Program-made: the position numbers and the translations under genes
Shown here: in pieces, positions 21,870 through 29,542 of the stretch
Layout: each line of letters begins with the position of its first letter
Position numbering within the stretch: position 1 is the stretch's first letter
The notes under the pieces: model-generated
The model's database searches: none
What the model saw: only the letters and a program-made list of their open reading frames with translations
Told to the model about the DNA's origin: nothing
Assembly (NCBI RefSeq): GCF_000255705.1
Contig: NZ_JH636440.1
Coordinates: 395,963 to 430,020 of the forward strand
DNA from: Zavarzinella formosa DSM 19928
GTDB lineage: Bacteria > Planctomycetota > Planctomycetia > Gemmatales > Gemmataceae
Reading direction: 5' to 3'
DNA length: 34,058 nt

Positions 21870-22478
21870 ATGGAACTCAGCGAGGCCGACTACAAATCAA
21901 GACTGCGGGAATTTCAAGCTGATTTTGATCGCCCGTCGGAGGAAATAGTCCACAAGCACATCCTGACTGGATCGCCTGCCGCACTCACGACCAAGGAATA
22001 TTTTGATCTCCGCCACATGGTCGCAGTGCATTTCGGTGTGCAACCAGTTGAGGTTGTGCTGGTTGGTTCGTGCCGAATAGGATTTAGTTTGAAGGACAAA
22101 CCCGAGAAGTCCCGTCCCCGATATAGCATTGTCCGTGCTGATTCAGACCTCGATATTGCTGTTGTTTCAACCGAGTTGTTCGATCAACTTTGGGATGACG
22201 TTTTTGCACATTCTCGTGGCAATTCGGCTTTTCGAGCGTCTCCCGAAGCCGAGAGCTTTCGGTCGATGTTGTTTCGAGGCTGGGTAGATCCTCGGGGGAT
22301 GCCGAGAAGCAGGCGGTTTGAGCGGACTGATGCATGGGTACAGTTCTTTGACCGGTTGAGCAGAGATCGGCGATACGGTAATCGTCGGGCCTCGGCTCGT
22401 GTTTACAAAAATTGGTTGCGATTGGCGGCTTATCAGCAAATTGCAGTCGATGAGTGCGTACGATCCAGAAGGAATTAA
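21870..22478 (+). CDS. Pol-beta-type nucleotidyltransferase-like protein
   Basis: 202 residues from ATG 21870. The frame extends upstream to a TTG at 21798, but the extra 24 residues look non-coding. The core is VEVVLVGSCRIGFSL (Gly66-Ser67) followed about 25 residues later by ADSDLDIAVVS (Asp93, Asp95): the hG[GS]...DxD signature of the polymerase-beta nucleotidyltransferase superfamily, with an unusually long loop between the two elements. The third carboxylate is not obvious. The upstream region (LTTKEYFDLRHMVAVHFGVQ) and the basic C-terminal part (SRDRRYGNRRASARVYKNWL) would be helical. The superfamily includes MNT antitoxins, CD-NTases and tRNA-modifying enzymes; which one this resembles cannot be decided by eye. 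The DUF262 gene begins 5 bases after its stop, so the two form an operon. Confidence 0.68.
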   Translation: MELSEADYKSRLREFQADFDRPSEEIVHKHILTGSPAALTTKEYFDLRHMVAVHFGVQPVEVVLVGSCRIGFSLKDKPEKSRPRYSIVRADSDLDIAVVSTELFDQLWDDVFAHSRGNSAFRASPEAESFRSMLFRGWVDPRGMPRSRRFERTDAWVQFFDRLSRDRRYGNRRASARVYKNWLRLAAYQQIAVDECVRSRRN

Positions 22479-22483
22479 CCCAA

Positions 22484-23551
22484 ATGATACCCCCAATCAC
22501 GACTTCCAAACATGTCAACGACCTCGTCCGCGATATTGAAGAGGGAAGATTGATTTTGAGACCTCCCTTCCAGCGACGCACCGTGTGGACTCCCGCCGTC
22601 AAAGATCATTTCTTGGAAACCGTGTCCCTTGGCCTGCCTTTCCCAGAAATCTTTATTGTCACGGGACATACCGATCCGGCGACGCGGAAGCGAGTGGACC
22701 ATTTAGTGGATGGTCAGCAACGTCTTTCGACTCTGCGGGAATATCTCGATGGTTCCGATGACATCACCTACGAGAAAGTAAAGCCATACGCAGAACTGGG
22801 GCCAGACGAGCAAAAGCGTTTTCTCAGTTATCCGGTGGCGGTCCGTGATTTGCGTGACGTGGACGCCAAAACGGTGGCTGATATTTTCAACCGGATCAAC
22901 TCTACAGATTACGCCCTAAAAGCCACTGAACGGTTCAATGCTCTTTTCACGGGGGAATTTCGGTCATTCTGCGAAGAATTGGCCGGACACCAGTTTTTCA
23001 AAACGCACCGGATATTTTCAGCAACCGACTGGAAGCGAATGGGCGATCTTACTTTCTGCCTCACGCTGGTCACAACTCTTTTGGCTGGCTATTTTCGTCG
23101 CGAAGAACTACTTGTCGATTACCTTGGCCGTTTTAACGACAGCTTTCCCGAAAACGAAGATGTACGAAGCCAGCTTGAGACGGCCTTCAGATTTGTTGAT
23201 GATTGCAAGTTTCCTCCCAAATGTAGGGTGTGGAAGAAAACAGACTTGTTTACATTGCTCGTTGAAGTCTGTTACGTGGTTCGCATGGGCAAGGTAAAAT
23301 TGGATCCGACGAACGCCGGAATGCGACTCAACGAGTTTTACGCTGCTGTCGACCAACTCTACCAAACCAACCACGATGAAGAAGTTGGCGGGGCACGAAA
23401 TGTCCCAGCTGAAGTCCTTCGGTACATGAAGGCGGCGACCAAAGCAACCAATGATAAGTACGCGAGGGTGGACCGTGCTGATGTGATTGCACCGCTTCTC
23501 ATTGGCGAACCAGAACAGCCAAAAGCCCGACGAAGCAAAAAGAAGCCATAA
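22484..23551 (+). CDS. DUF262 (GmrSD/SspE-type DGQQR) family protein
   Basis: 355 residues from ATG 22484, supported by AGAAGGA (22467-22473) inside the end of the preceding gene. The N-terminal half is a DUF262 ParB/Srx-like domain: VNDLVRDIEEGRLILRPPFQ with RRTVW (residues 13-35), LGLPFPEIFIV, and the hallmark DGQQRLSTL (Asp76-Leu84), followed by VADIFNRINSTDYAL. In GmrSD, SspE and related anti-phage proteins this domain hydrolyses NTP and senses modified DNA. The C-terminal half is helical and ends in a basic tail (KARRSKKKP). I see no DUF1524 HNH motif and no other nuclease, so effector activity would have to come from a partner. The stop lies one base from the stop of the convergent methyltransferase gene. 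Confidence 0.88.
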   Translation: MIPPITTSKHVNDLVRDIEEGRLILRPPFQRRTVWTPAVKDHFLETVSLGLPFPEIFIVTGHTDPATRKRVDHLVDGQQRLSTLREYLDGSDDITYEKVKPYAELGPDEQKRFLSYPVAVRDLRDVDAKTVADIFNRINSTDYALKATERFNALFTGEFRSFCEELAGHQFFKTHRIFSATDWKRMGDLTFCLTLVTTLLAGYFRREELLVDYLGRFNDSFPENEDVRSQLETAFRFVDDCKFPPKCRVWKKTDLFTLLVEVCYVVRMGKVKLDPTNAGMRLNEFYAAVDQLYQTNHDEEVGGARNVPAEVLRYMKAATKATNDKYARVDRADVIAPLLIGEPEQPKARRSKKKP

Positions 23552-23552
23552 G

Positions 23553-24458
23553 TCATTCTGAATCCATCAACTCGTTCACCATCTGGCGGCAAAACGGTTC
23601 ACTAAGATCGATTCCATCGGCCGCCAATCCCCGAGCCGTCGCCACTCTCAAGACTGTGCCGCTGCCTGCAAACGGATCAAGAACGACCTGCTTCTTTTTC
23701 ACCCCTGATACATCTAGGCATCTCTCCACCAATTCTGGTGGAAACACCGCCGGATGATGCCGGCCGGAACGGGAATGTGACGGGATACACCAAACATCCT
23801 CCTCGCCTGCCTTTCGCAACGGTCGGCGATCAAAATTGTAGACGCGGCTTTTGGCGAATATAAAAACTTGCTCATGTGTTCGCCACGGTCGGTCTTTGGC
23901 ACTCGGTTCAGGGGTGGCATATGTTCGCCGCCAAATCACCGCTGAGCGGAGGATCCACCCTCGGTCGATCATTGCCAAAGCCACGCGCCAAGGCATGCCG
24001 AGAAGGGTCTTTTTGGGCACACCCAAGCCACTGGCATCCACTGCCCGAAGTTCATGGTGTCGCCGGCCCGGATGTTTTCGGTCACGGCCTTGGGGACGCC
24101 CCTTCCCTGAATAATAAGTGTCACCCAAGTTAAGGAATAATAATCCGCTCGGGCGAAGAACTCGCTTCACCTCGTCCATCACATCAGCAATATTCCGCAC
24201 ATACAGATCAATCTTCGGTTCTCGACCAAGTTGCCCGACCACGCCATAATCGCGAAGCCAAAAATATGGAGGTGAGGTAATGACTGCCGCGTATCGATTC
24301 CGGCCCATTTCCTTTAGTGCCAATACGGCATCACCGCAAAAGATCCGCCAAGGGGCGTCGGAGATCGGATGGCGTCCTGTCATAAAGGGAGGGAACAGTC
24401 CAGTCTTGACCGTTACCGAATTCGATGGCGTCATATCCTCCCCGCAACGCATTACCAC
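23553..24458 (-). CDS. DNA methyltransferase, beta class (N4-cytosine or N6-adenine)
   Basis: About 301 residues from GTG 24458; ATG 24452 or ATG 24434 are possible, and GGGGAGG sits just before the latter but too close for ideal spacing. Motif IV TSPPY (61-65) precedes motif I DPFAGSGTV (261-269), the order of beta-class enzymes. The rest also fits: IFCGDAVLALKEM, VLRPSGLLFLNLGDTYY, LLGMPWRVALAMIDRGWILRS (in part), the catalytic-domain KSRVYNFD segment, and the final AADGIDLSEPFCRQMVNEL. Such enzymes modify a short DNA site using S-adenosylmethionine, either as orphan epigenetic markers or to protect against a partner nuclease. No restriction endonuclease is recognisable next to it. The convergent DUF262 protein is the only neighbour with a known link to modified DNA. 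Confidence 0.9.
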   Translation of the reverse strand: MVMRCGEDMTPSNSVTVKTGLFPPFMTGRHPISDAPWRIFCGDAVLALKEMGRNRYAAVITSPPYFWLRDYGVVGQLGREPKIDLYVRNIADVMDEVKRVLRPSGLLFLNLGDTYYSGKGRPQGRDRKHPGRRHHELRAVDASGLGVPKKTLLGMPWRVALAMIDRGWILRSAVIWRRTYATPEPSAKDRPWRTHEQVFIFAKSRVYNFDRRPLRKAGEEDVWCIPSHSRSGRHHPAVFPPELVERCLDVSGVKKKQVVLDPFAGSGTVLRVATARGLAADGIDLSEPFCRQMVNELMDSE

Positions 24459-24799
24459 ACCACTACTCTAACTGCAATTTGAGGTCGGCGCGATGCACAT
24501 CTTGAAGCGGGAGTCCACGCGGCACATCTTCTGAATGGCACAACTGACACCATCGATCCCGCTTGTGTTGTCAATCTGCTTGCCCAAATCATCGCTAGAC
24601 GAGTAATAGCTACAATAGAGGCGAAATTCGGCAAATGTCGCCCCAAGCCCTGAAAGCTGACGCTGAGCTTGTTTTTGGAAGAAAAAAGTATGATTTTTTT
24701 GAGGCCACGCAACACAAAATTGGCCTGAAATCCTAGAGTTGGGCATAAGGCACATTCGTGCTTTGGCGGTCTTGGAACCCGTGAGAACTATTCCCAAGA
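24459..24799. other. Intergenic region on the right side of the accessory island
   Basis: About 340 bases. The stretch from about 24590 to 24730 is AT-rich, with runs such as GAAGAAAAAAG and ATTTTTTTG. A minus-strand open frame (24468-24797, about 109 residues, several Cys and Ser, ending near CIAPTSNCS) crosses it, but its start is TTG without a ribosome site and I recognise nothing, so I do not call it. CTTGG/CCAAG around 24770-24800 is a weak hairpin after pxpC. Confidence 0.4.
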
Positions 24800-25744
24800 T
24801 TATCGTTCCTTTTTTCGGCTCAACGCCCGGTCCAAGTACCGCCCTAACATCTCCCGGCGCAAAGCAAACTGGCGGGCGAGTGTCTCCACCTCTGACTCAT
24901 CCAGTTTCCGGAAGCGGATCACATCACCCGGTCGTAATCGTCCCAACGCCGGAAGCTCATCCGTCAGAACGTGGGCGACTTTGGGGTAGCCGCCGATGGT
25001 TTGGCCGTCCATGCCCAGCACGACGGGGAGGCCGTCGTTGGTGATTTGCACGGCGCCGGGGGCGACCGCTTCGGAGACGAGTTCGCCGGGTCTTCGCGTC
25101 AGCGGTTCGCCGAGCAGGCGCAAGCCCATGCGGTTTCCGGCGGGGGAGGCTTTGTATTCGCGTTCCCAAAACGAGCCGTCGAACCAATCGGCTTGCGGGC
25201 CCGGCAGACTGCGCAGCACGCCGGGGGTTTCCAAGGCAGGTTGTTCCAGCAGGATCGCCGCCAATTCGGGAAACGTGGTGGCGGGAAGCGTGCGGCCGGG
25301 AATGGTTGAGGGTTCGCAGGGCAATTCCGCGTTGGCCGGCAGCGGGGCGAAGCCAGTGCGGCTTCCCAAGATCTCGGGGACTTGAAACCCGCCGACGACC
25401 GCCAGATATGCCCGGCAGCCGGACGGGGTGCCGCCGATATCGAGTGTTTGACCCGGCTTCAAAGTGAAGGAGGAACCGGCGGGGATCTCCTCGCCATCCC
25501 GCCTGATCGTGAACGGGGCGCCGAACAATGCCAGCCCGACCGGGTGATCGGTAACCACGCACGGGCCGGCGAGGGTGATTTCCAAGGCGGGGCAATCAGC
25601 CGGGTTGCCGACGAGGCGATTGGCCACGGCCATCGACGGGCCATCGGCGGGGCCGCCAATGGGGACGCCCAATGATCGCGTGCGGGGTCGGCCGCCATCA
25701 ACGACGAGCGTGTGCAAACCGGGACGGGTAAGGCGAATGCTCAC
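24800..25744 (-). CDS. pxpC: 5-oxoprolinase subunit C / biotin-dependent carboxylase-like (PxpC, KipA family)
   Basis: 314 residues from GTG 25744, which overlaps the pxpA stop as GTGA; a longer in-frame start would duplicate the pxpA coding strand. The sequence follows the PxpC/KipA family: LTRPGLHTLVVDGGR, then GVPIGGPADGPSMAVANRLV, NPADCPALEITLAGP, SGCRAYLAVVGGFQVPEILG with GSR, the region SPAGNRMGLRLLGEPL, and the highly conserved QITNDGLPVVLGMDGQTIGG, YPKVAHVLT, RPGDVIRF. In E. coli PxpA, PxpB and PxpC together cleave 5-oxoproline to glutamate with ATP. Here pxpB is not next to it. It is likely co-translated with pxpA. Confidence 0.9.
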   Translation of the reverse strand: MSIRLTRPGLHTLVVDGGRPRTRSLGVPIGGPADGPSMAVANRLVGNPADCPALEITLAGPCVVTDHPVGLALFGAPFTIRRDGEEIPAGSSFTLKPGQTLDIGGTPSGCRAYLAVVGGFQVPEILGSRTGFAPLPANAELPCEPSTIPGRTLPATTFPELAAILLEQPALETPGVLRSLPGPQADWFDGSFWEREYKASPAGNRMGLRLLGEPLTRRPGELVSEAVAPGAVQITNDGLPVVLGMDGQTIGGYPKVAHVLTDELPALGRLRPGDVIRFRKLDESEVETLARQFALRREMLGRYLDRALSRKKER

Positions 25745-26436
25745 ACGAAGGATTTCAGTTCCACGTTTTGACGAACCAACTCGGTCCGCACCGCCCGCGC
25801 GAATTCGACGGCCTGCGGATGATCGCCGTGAACGCACACGGTGTCGATGACTCCATGAGTCAACAGATTCAACACTTGGCTCACGGCTTCCTCGGGCGTT
25901 TCGATGCTCGCACCCGGCTGGCCACGGGGAACGAGCCGGCCATCGGGCAAATAACGGCGATCCGCGAAGCCTTCTGCAACGAATCGCACCCGACCCTTGG
26001 CCCGTTCTTGTAACCGCGACCCCGGCATCCCGACCACCGGCAGACCGGCCATCGCGGCGGCGCAGATCACGGCCTCCGCATATTGATCGTCCCCGTGGGC
26101 CTGATGATACAACGCCCCGTGCGGCTTGACGTAGCGCACTTCCACGCCAAGCAACTTGCCCCAGACCCGCAGTTGTTGGATTTGCTCGAAGGTTTGTTCC
26201 AGCACATCGCGGGATGGGATCAGCAACTCGCGCCGACCAAAGTGTTCCCGGTCCGCATGGCCGGGATGCGCTCCGACAACGACGTTATGCTGCCGGCAAA
26301 GTTTCAACGTGTTAAGGATGTCCTCCGGCGTGCCGGCATGCCAGCCGCACGACACATTGGCTGACGTGATGAGCGGAATCACCTCCGCATCAGCGCCGAT
26401 GCCCTCGCCGAGATCGCAATTAAGATCGAGAATCAT
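25741..26436 (-). CDS. pxpA: 5-oxoprolinase subunit A (LamB/YcsF family)
   Basis: 231 residues. The family signature is complete: MILDLNCDLGEG at the N terminus, then ITSANVSCGWHAGTPEDI, VVVGAHPGHADREHFGRRE, EVRYVKPHGALYHQ, FADRRYLPDGRLVPR, and VCVHGDHP near the end. E. coli PxpA has 244 residues, so length is normal. It acts on 5-oxoproline (pyroglutamate) in the cytoplasm together with PxpB and PxpC. The stop overlaps the GTG of pxpC by four bases, indicating translational coupling. Upstream the gene is separated from a sugar isomerase gene by an inverted-repeat element. No pxpB gene is present in this window. Confidence 0.93.
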   Translation of the reverse strand: MILDLNCDLGEGIGADAEVIPLITSANVSCGWHAGTPEDILNTLKLCRQHNVVVGAHPGHADREHFGRRELLIPSRDVLEQTFEQIQQLRVWGKLLGVEVRYVKPHGALYHQAHGDDQYAEAVICAAAMAGLPVVGMPGSRLQERAKGRVRFVAEGFADRRYLPDGRLVPRGQPGASIETPEEAVSQVLNLLTHGVIDTVCVHGDHPQAVEFARAVRTELVRQNVELKSFV

Positions 26437-26533
26437 GGCATTTCGGGAGGAATAAGTTTTCCCGCATCATACAGGATTGATCAAGGAGACGCTTTTTCCG
26501 AATCAGAGCGACGAGTTCTCCAAACCACGATTT

Positions 26534-26661
26534 GTGAAGCCGCGACGCGAAGTCTTCGGAGCGGAGCGCGGACTTGCCGCATCATGCGATTGCCACCGCT
26601 GTCAGCGATTGTTTGCCGGAAGTCCGCGCTCCGCTCCGAAGACTCCGCGTCGCGGCTTCAC
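26534..26661. repeat. Long inverted repeat, REPIN-like double palindrome
   Basis: Arms 26534-26575 and 26620-26661 are complementary over 42 bases with one mismatch, separated by 44 bases. Each arm has its own palindromic part (AAGTC...GACTT enclosing CGGAGCGGAGCGCG-type bases). It lies between pxpA and the upstream isomerase gene, both read on the minus strand, and would separate their transcripts. Confidence 0.85.
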
Positions 26662-26669
26662 GGGATTAT

Positions 26670-27491
26670 TCACCCCAACTCGCAATTTCGCATGTGTTCC
26701 AAACTCTTCGTGGCAATCGTCTCCGGGTCCGGGGAGTAGTCGAACACTTCGACGGATACCCAGCCCTGATAATTCACATCCCGCAAGGCCCGGAAGATGG
26801 GGATGAAGTCGGTTTCCCCGAAGCCGGGACCGCGGCGGTTGGCGTCGTTGGCGTGGAAGTGCTTCATCGCCGGGGCGAATTGCCGGATCACGTCCGGCAC
26901 GGGGATGGCCTCGGAGGACATCGCCTTCACGTCGAGGTGGAGCTTCACAAACGGGTGGGCGATGCGGTTCATCATCGCCAACCCCTCGGCGGCGGTTTGC
27001 ATGAAATCCGTCTCCGAGGGCGCCAGCGGTTCGAGGGCCAGCGTCACCCCCTGGCGTTCCAGTTCCGGGAGGGCGTGGCTGATCGCGTCGATGGCGAGAT
27101 CCTCGGCCGTTTGCTTGGTGCCCCCCGGCGGGATCTTGCGTTGCATCGGCGAACCCAGCACCAGAATATCTCCGCCGAGATCGCGGCAGGCCTTCGCCAG
27201 TTCCGCGAGATAGAGGCCGGTCCGTTTGCGAATCTCCGCATCCGGCGAGGTGAGCATGAAGCCTTCGGTCTTGGCGAGGAGCCAGTGCAGGCCGATAAGG
27301 GTCAGCCCCCGTGATTCGGCTTGTTGGCGAAGCTCGGCCCGGCGGGACGCGGACACGTCCGTGATGAGCGGAGCCAGCGTGAACGGCGCCATCTCCAGCC
27401 CGGTGTAACCGGCGGCGGCCGTGAATTCGCAGACTTTTTCGTGGGGCCAGTCCACAAAGGTTTCGTTGCAGATTGCGTAACGGAAACTCAC
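26670..27491 (-). CDS. Sugar phosphate isomerase/epimerase (xylose-isomerase-like TIM barrel)
   Basis: 273 residues from GTG 27491, which overlaps the stop of the protease gene (GTGA). The AP-endonuclease-2/xylose-isomerase-like barrel is recognisable: AAAGYTGLEMAPFTLAP near the N terminus, ILVLGSPMQRKI, GVTLALEPLAPSETDFMQT with the first metal-ligand Glu, VKLHLDVKAMSSE with an Asp, HFHANDANRRGPGFGETDF with His and Asp ligands, and WVSVEVFDYSPDP with the last Glu. These enzymes bind a divalent metal and isomerise or epimerise sugars or inositol derivatives; they are abundant in planctomycetes. The substrate is unknown. Translational coupling with the upstream HtrA-like gene is suggested by the overlap. 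Confidence 0.88.
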   Translation of the reverse strand: MSFRYAICNETFVDWPHEKVCEFTAAAGYTGLEMAPFTLAPLITDVSASRRAELRQQAESRGLTLIGLHWLLAKTEGFMLTSPDAEIRKRTGLYLAELAKACRDLGGDILVLGSPMQRKIPPGGTKQTAEDLAIDAISHALPELERQGVTLALEPLAPSETDFMQTAAEGLAMMNRIAHPFVKLHLDVKAMSSEAIPVPDVIRQFAPAMKHFHANDANRRGPGFGETDFIPIFRALRDVNYQGWVSVEVFDYSPDPETIATKSLEHMRNCELG

Positions 27492-28945
27492 GGCAGCGTC
27501 ACTTTCTCTCGGGGGGTTGCGGAATCGCGGTCCGTGTCGGCCACGTCGAGGGTCAGCCGGGATTTGCCCTGCGCGGCCCGGTAAAACTCGGCTGGCGTGT
27601 TGACGGCGATGCCATCGACGGAAACGACCACCAGACGGGTATTCGCCGCTTTCTTGCCCATTTTGCGGTCGGCGTCGCTACCCGGCACAATTTCGCGGAT
27701 CAGCACGCCGGACTCAATCGCCCCGTCGCCGGGGATGGTGCTGAGGTAGTCAACCGTGATCCCATGCACCGGCCGGGGCCGGTTGGCCGCGATGAACGGC
27801 TCCGAATGAGAGGCCTTCACCAATCGCACGGAGACCGTGCGGCCGCCGCGCAGAGTGATCTTCGACTCGTTGCCCGCAAGGGCGGTGGCGATGTGCAGGA
27901 ACAAATCGTCGTGTTCCCTCATCGGGGCGCCGTCGATGGCGGTGATGTAATCGCCGCCGCGAATCCCGGCCCGCGCGGCGGGGGTGCCAGGGGAGACATC
28001 GCGGACGAGAATGCCGCCGCCAACCGGCTTGTCGTCCGGCTGGACGGATACGCCGAGAAAGCCGTATTCCACTTCCTGCCCCTGCTTCAACACATCGATG
28101 ATTTTTCGGGTGTTTGGAGACATCGGGATGGCGTATCCCCCCGCCGTCTCGCCGCCGGTGAGGGCGGCGAGCGAAGTGGAGAGGCCGATCAGTTCGCCGT
28201 TGAGATTCAGGATGGCGCCGCCGGAACAGCCGAAGTTTAGCCGGGCGTCCGTCTGGAGCAGGGTGGCATATTGGGTCAGCGGTTTGGTGCGTTTGACCTC
28301 GTCCGTCGGGCCGGGGCCGCGTCGGCGGATGTTGGAGATGATGCCCCACGAAGCGCTCGGGCTGCCGTCCCGGAACCCCGTGCCGAGGAGGTTCGCCAGC
28401 GAGACAATCCAATCCCCCTTGCGAACCCGCGTGCCGTCGCCAAAGGTGATTGGTTTCAAGGTGAGCGGCGTGATGACTCTCAACACCGCCAAGTCGGCCC
28501 GCGAATCGGCCCCGATGATGTCCGCGTAGCTTCCCTTGGAATCGCCCGGCAGCCGGACGTAGATTTTCGTCGCCTTCTCGATCACATGGTAATTCGTCAG
28601 GATCAGGCCGGTGGCATCCAGCACGACGCCGGAGCCGAAGCTGTCCGGCACGGCCTCGGGGTCGGCCAAGTCAAGCCGTTTCACCAAGGCAAGCTGGACG
28701 CCGTCCGCAAGGCGCATATGCCGGATCGGGTTGAACCCGCCGAGTTTGCCGGGAATGGCGGGGGAAGGCACTTCGTTCAATTCGGCATACTTGCCCGAAC
28801 GGGAGACCAGCACGCAGGCGACGGAAGGCTCGGCCTTCTCAATCACCTGATGGATGGTTTGCTGCAATTCAAGGGCGCCGGGGGGAATCTCGGCCCATGC
28901 CGTCGCCGGCAGCAGAAGCCAGACGCACCAAAGAACTCGTCTCAT
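27488..28945 (-). CDS. Secreted HtrA/DegP-like serine protease with two PDZ domains
   Basis: 485 residues. Signal peptide MRRVLWCVWLLLPATAWA. The chymotrypsin-like protease domain spans about 100-285. The triad is His120 (LTNYHVIEK), Asp151 (SRADLAVLRV) and Ser241 in NFGCSGGAILNLNG; the usual GNSGG is GCSGG here, but the Ser is retained. An extra stretch of about 60 residues (VLVSRSGKYAELNEVPSPAI and following) precedes the domain. The first PDZ domain is at about 295-378 (FLGVSVQPDD, SPGTPAARAGIRGGDYITAI), and a second, weaker PDZ-like region follows at about 395-475 (REIVPGSDADRK, VVVSVDGIAVNTPAEF). It likely acts in the periplasm in protein quality control. The stop overlaps the start of the isomerase gene. 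Confidence 0.92.
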   Translation of the reverse strand: MRRVLWCVWLLLPATAWAEIPPGALELQQTIHQVIEKAEPSVACVLVSRSGKYAELNEVPSPAIPGKLGGFNPIRHMRLADGVQLALVKRLDLADPEAVPDSFGSGVVLDATGLILTNYHVIEKATKIYVRLPGDSKGSYADIIGADSRADLAVLRVITPLTLKPITFGDGTRVRKGDWIVSLANLLGTGFRDGSPSASWGIISNIRRRGPGPTDEVKRTKPLTQYATLLQTDARLNFGCSGGAILNLNGELIGLSTSLAALTGGETAGGYAIPMSPNTRKIIDVLKQGQEVEYGFLGVSVQPDDKPVGGGILVRDVSPGTPAARAGIRGGDYITAIDGAPMREHDDLFLHIATALAGNESKITLRGGRTVSVRLVKASHSEPFIAANRPRPVHGITVDYLSTIPGDGAIESGVLIREIVPGSDADRKMGKKAANTRLVVVSVDGIAVNTPAEFYRAAQGKSRLTLDVADTDRDSATPREKVTLP

Positions 28946-29027
28946 CAGGCGGCTCCGCCACGGGGATCAATCGGGGCGTACCATAACCCCACGGTTGGAT
29001 TCTATTCCGTTGTCCAGCGAGAAAACC

Positions 29028-29357
29028 ATGAGCCGATACTTTCCCTCTCCCGCCGAGTGTGGTCATCATGTGATTTTCGGATGCGTCGCCATCCGCACCT
29101 ATGCCGGAGACCATCTGCAACTCTCCCTTGTGGACATCCCGGCCGAGGGGGTCGTTGACTGGCACAGCCACGTCAACGAGCAAATGGGGATGATGATTTC
29201 CGGCCGGGCGACCTTTCACATCGGCGAAGAGGAGCGAGAACTCGGGCCGGGTGATTTCTATTGCATCCCCGGCGGCGTGCGCCACAAAGTCGTCCCGGTC
29301 GGCGGCGCCGGCCAGGCGCTGGACATCTTTTACCCGGTGCGGGAAGAATACAAATAA
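29028..29357 (+). CDS. Single-domain cupin protein
   Basis: 109 residues from ATG 29028; the open frame extends much further upstream but that part is antisense to the protease gene. The beta-barrel signature is present. Motif 1 is DWHSHVNEQMGMMISGRATF, with two His and a Glu/Gln in metal-ligand positions. Motif 2 is PGDFYCIPGGVRHKVVP, with the last His. The ending (LDIFYPVREEYK) is common in cupins of the mannose-6-phosphate-isomerase-like type. Such small cupins bind a metal and act as dioxygenases, isomerases or sensors; the substrate cannot be told. It is divergent from the HtrA-like gene, with 82 bases between the two starts. The ribosome site is weak (GCGAGAAAACC). Confidence 0.87.
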   Translation: MSRYFPSPAECGHHVIFGCVAIRTYAGDHLQLSLVDIPAEGVVDWHSHVNEQMGMMISGRATFHIGEEERELGPGDFYCIPGGVRHKVVPVGGAGQALDIFYPVREEYK

Positions 29358-29385
29358 ACCGCAGTGATTCTTGTGTGTTGTTTGG

Positions 29386-29489
29386 AAAGTACTCCGCACG
29401 CTCCGCGTGCGGTTTTTGGATTTTAGCCTGCCCAAGAGACTGATTGTGGGGGAAGATTCTGGCCGCACGCGGAGCGTGCGGAGCACTTT
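29386..29489. repeat. Inverted repeat, REPIN-like double palindrome
   Basis: Arms 29386-29412 and 29463-29489 are complementary over 27 bases with one mismatch; the loop is 50 bases. Each arm is itself a hairpin: CCGCACGC and GCGTGCGG around TCC. It lies between the convergent cupin and secreted-hypothetical genes. Confidence 0.88.
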
Positions 29490-29542
29490 GATCTCCGACC
29501 GCTTTGTTCTTTCTGCTTGCTCTAAAAGTATGAAACGCCGGA

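Noticed and set aside
24468-24797. Minus-strand frame of 109 codons between the methyltransferase and pxpC
   Set aside because: TTG start without ribosome site, overlapping another frame on the same strand, no recognisable features.
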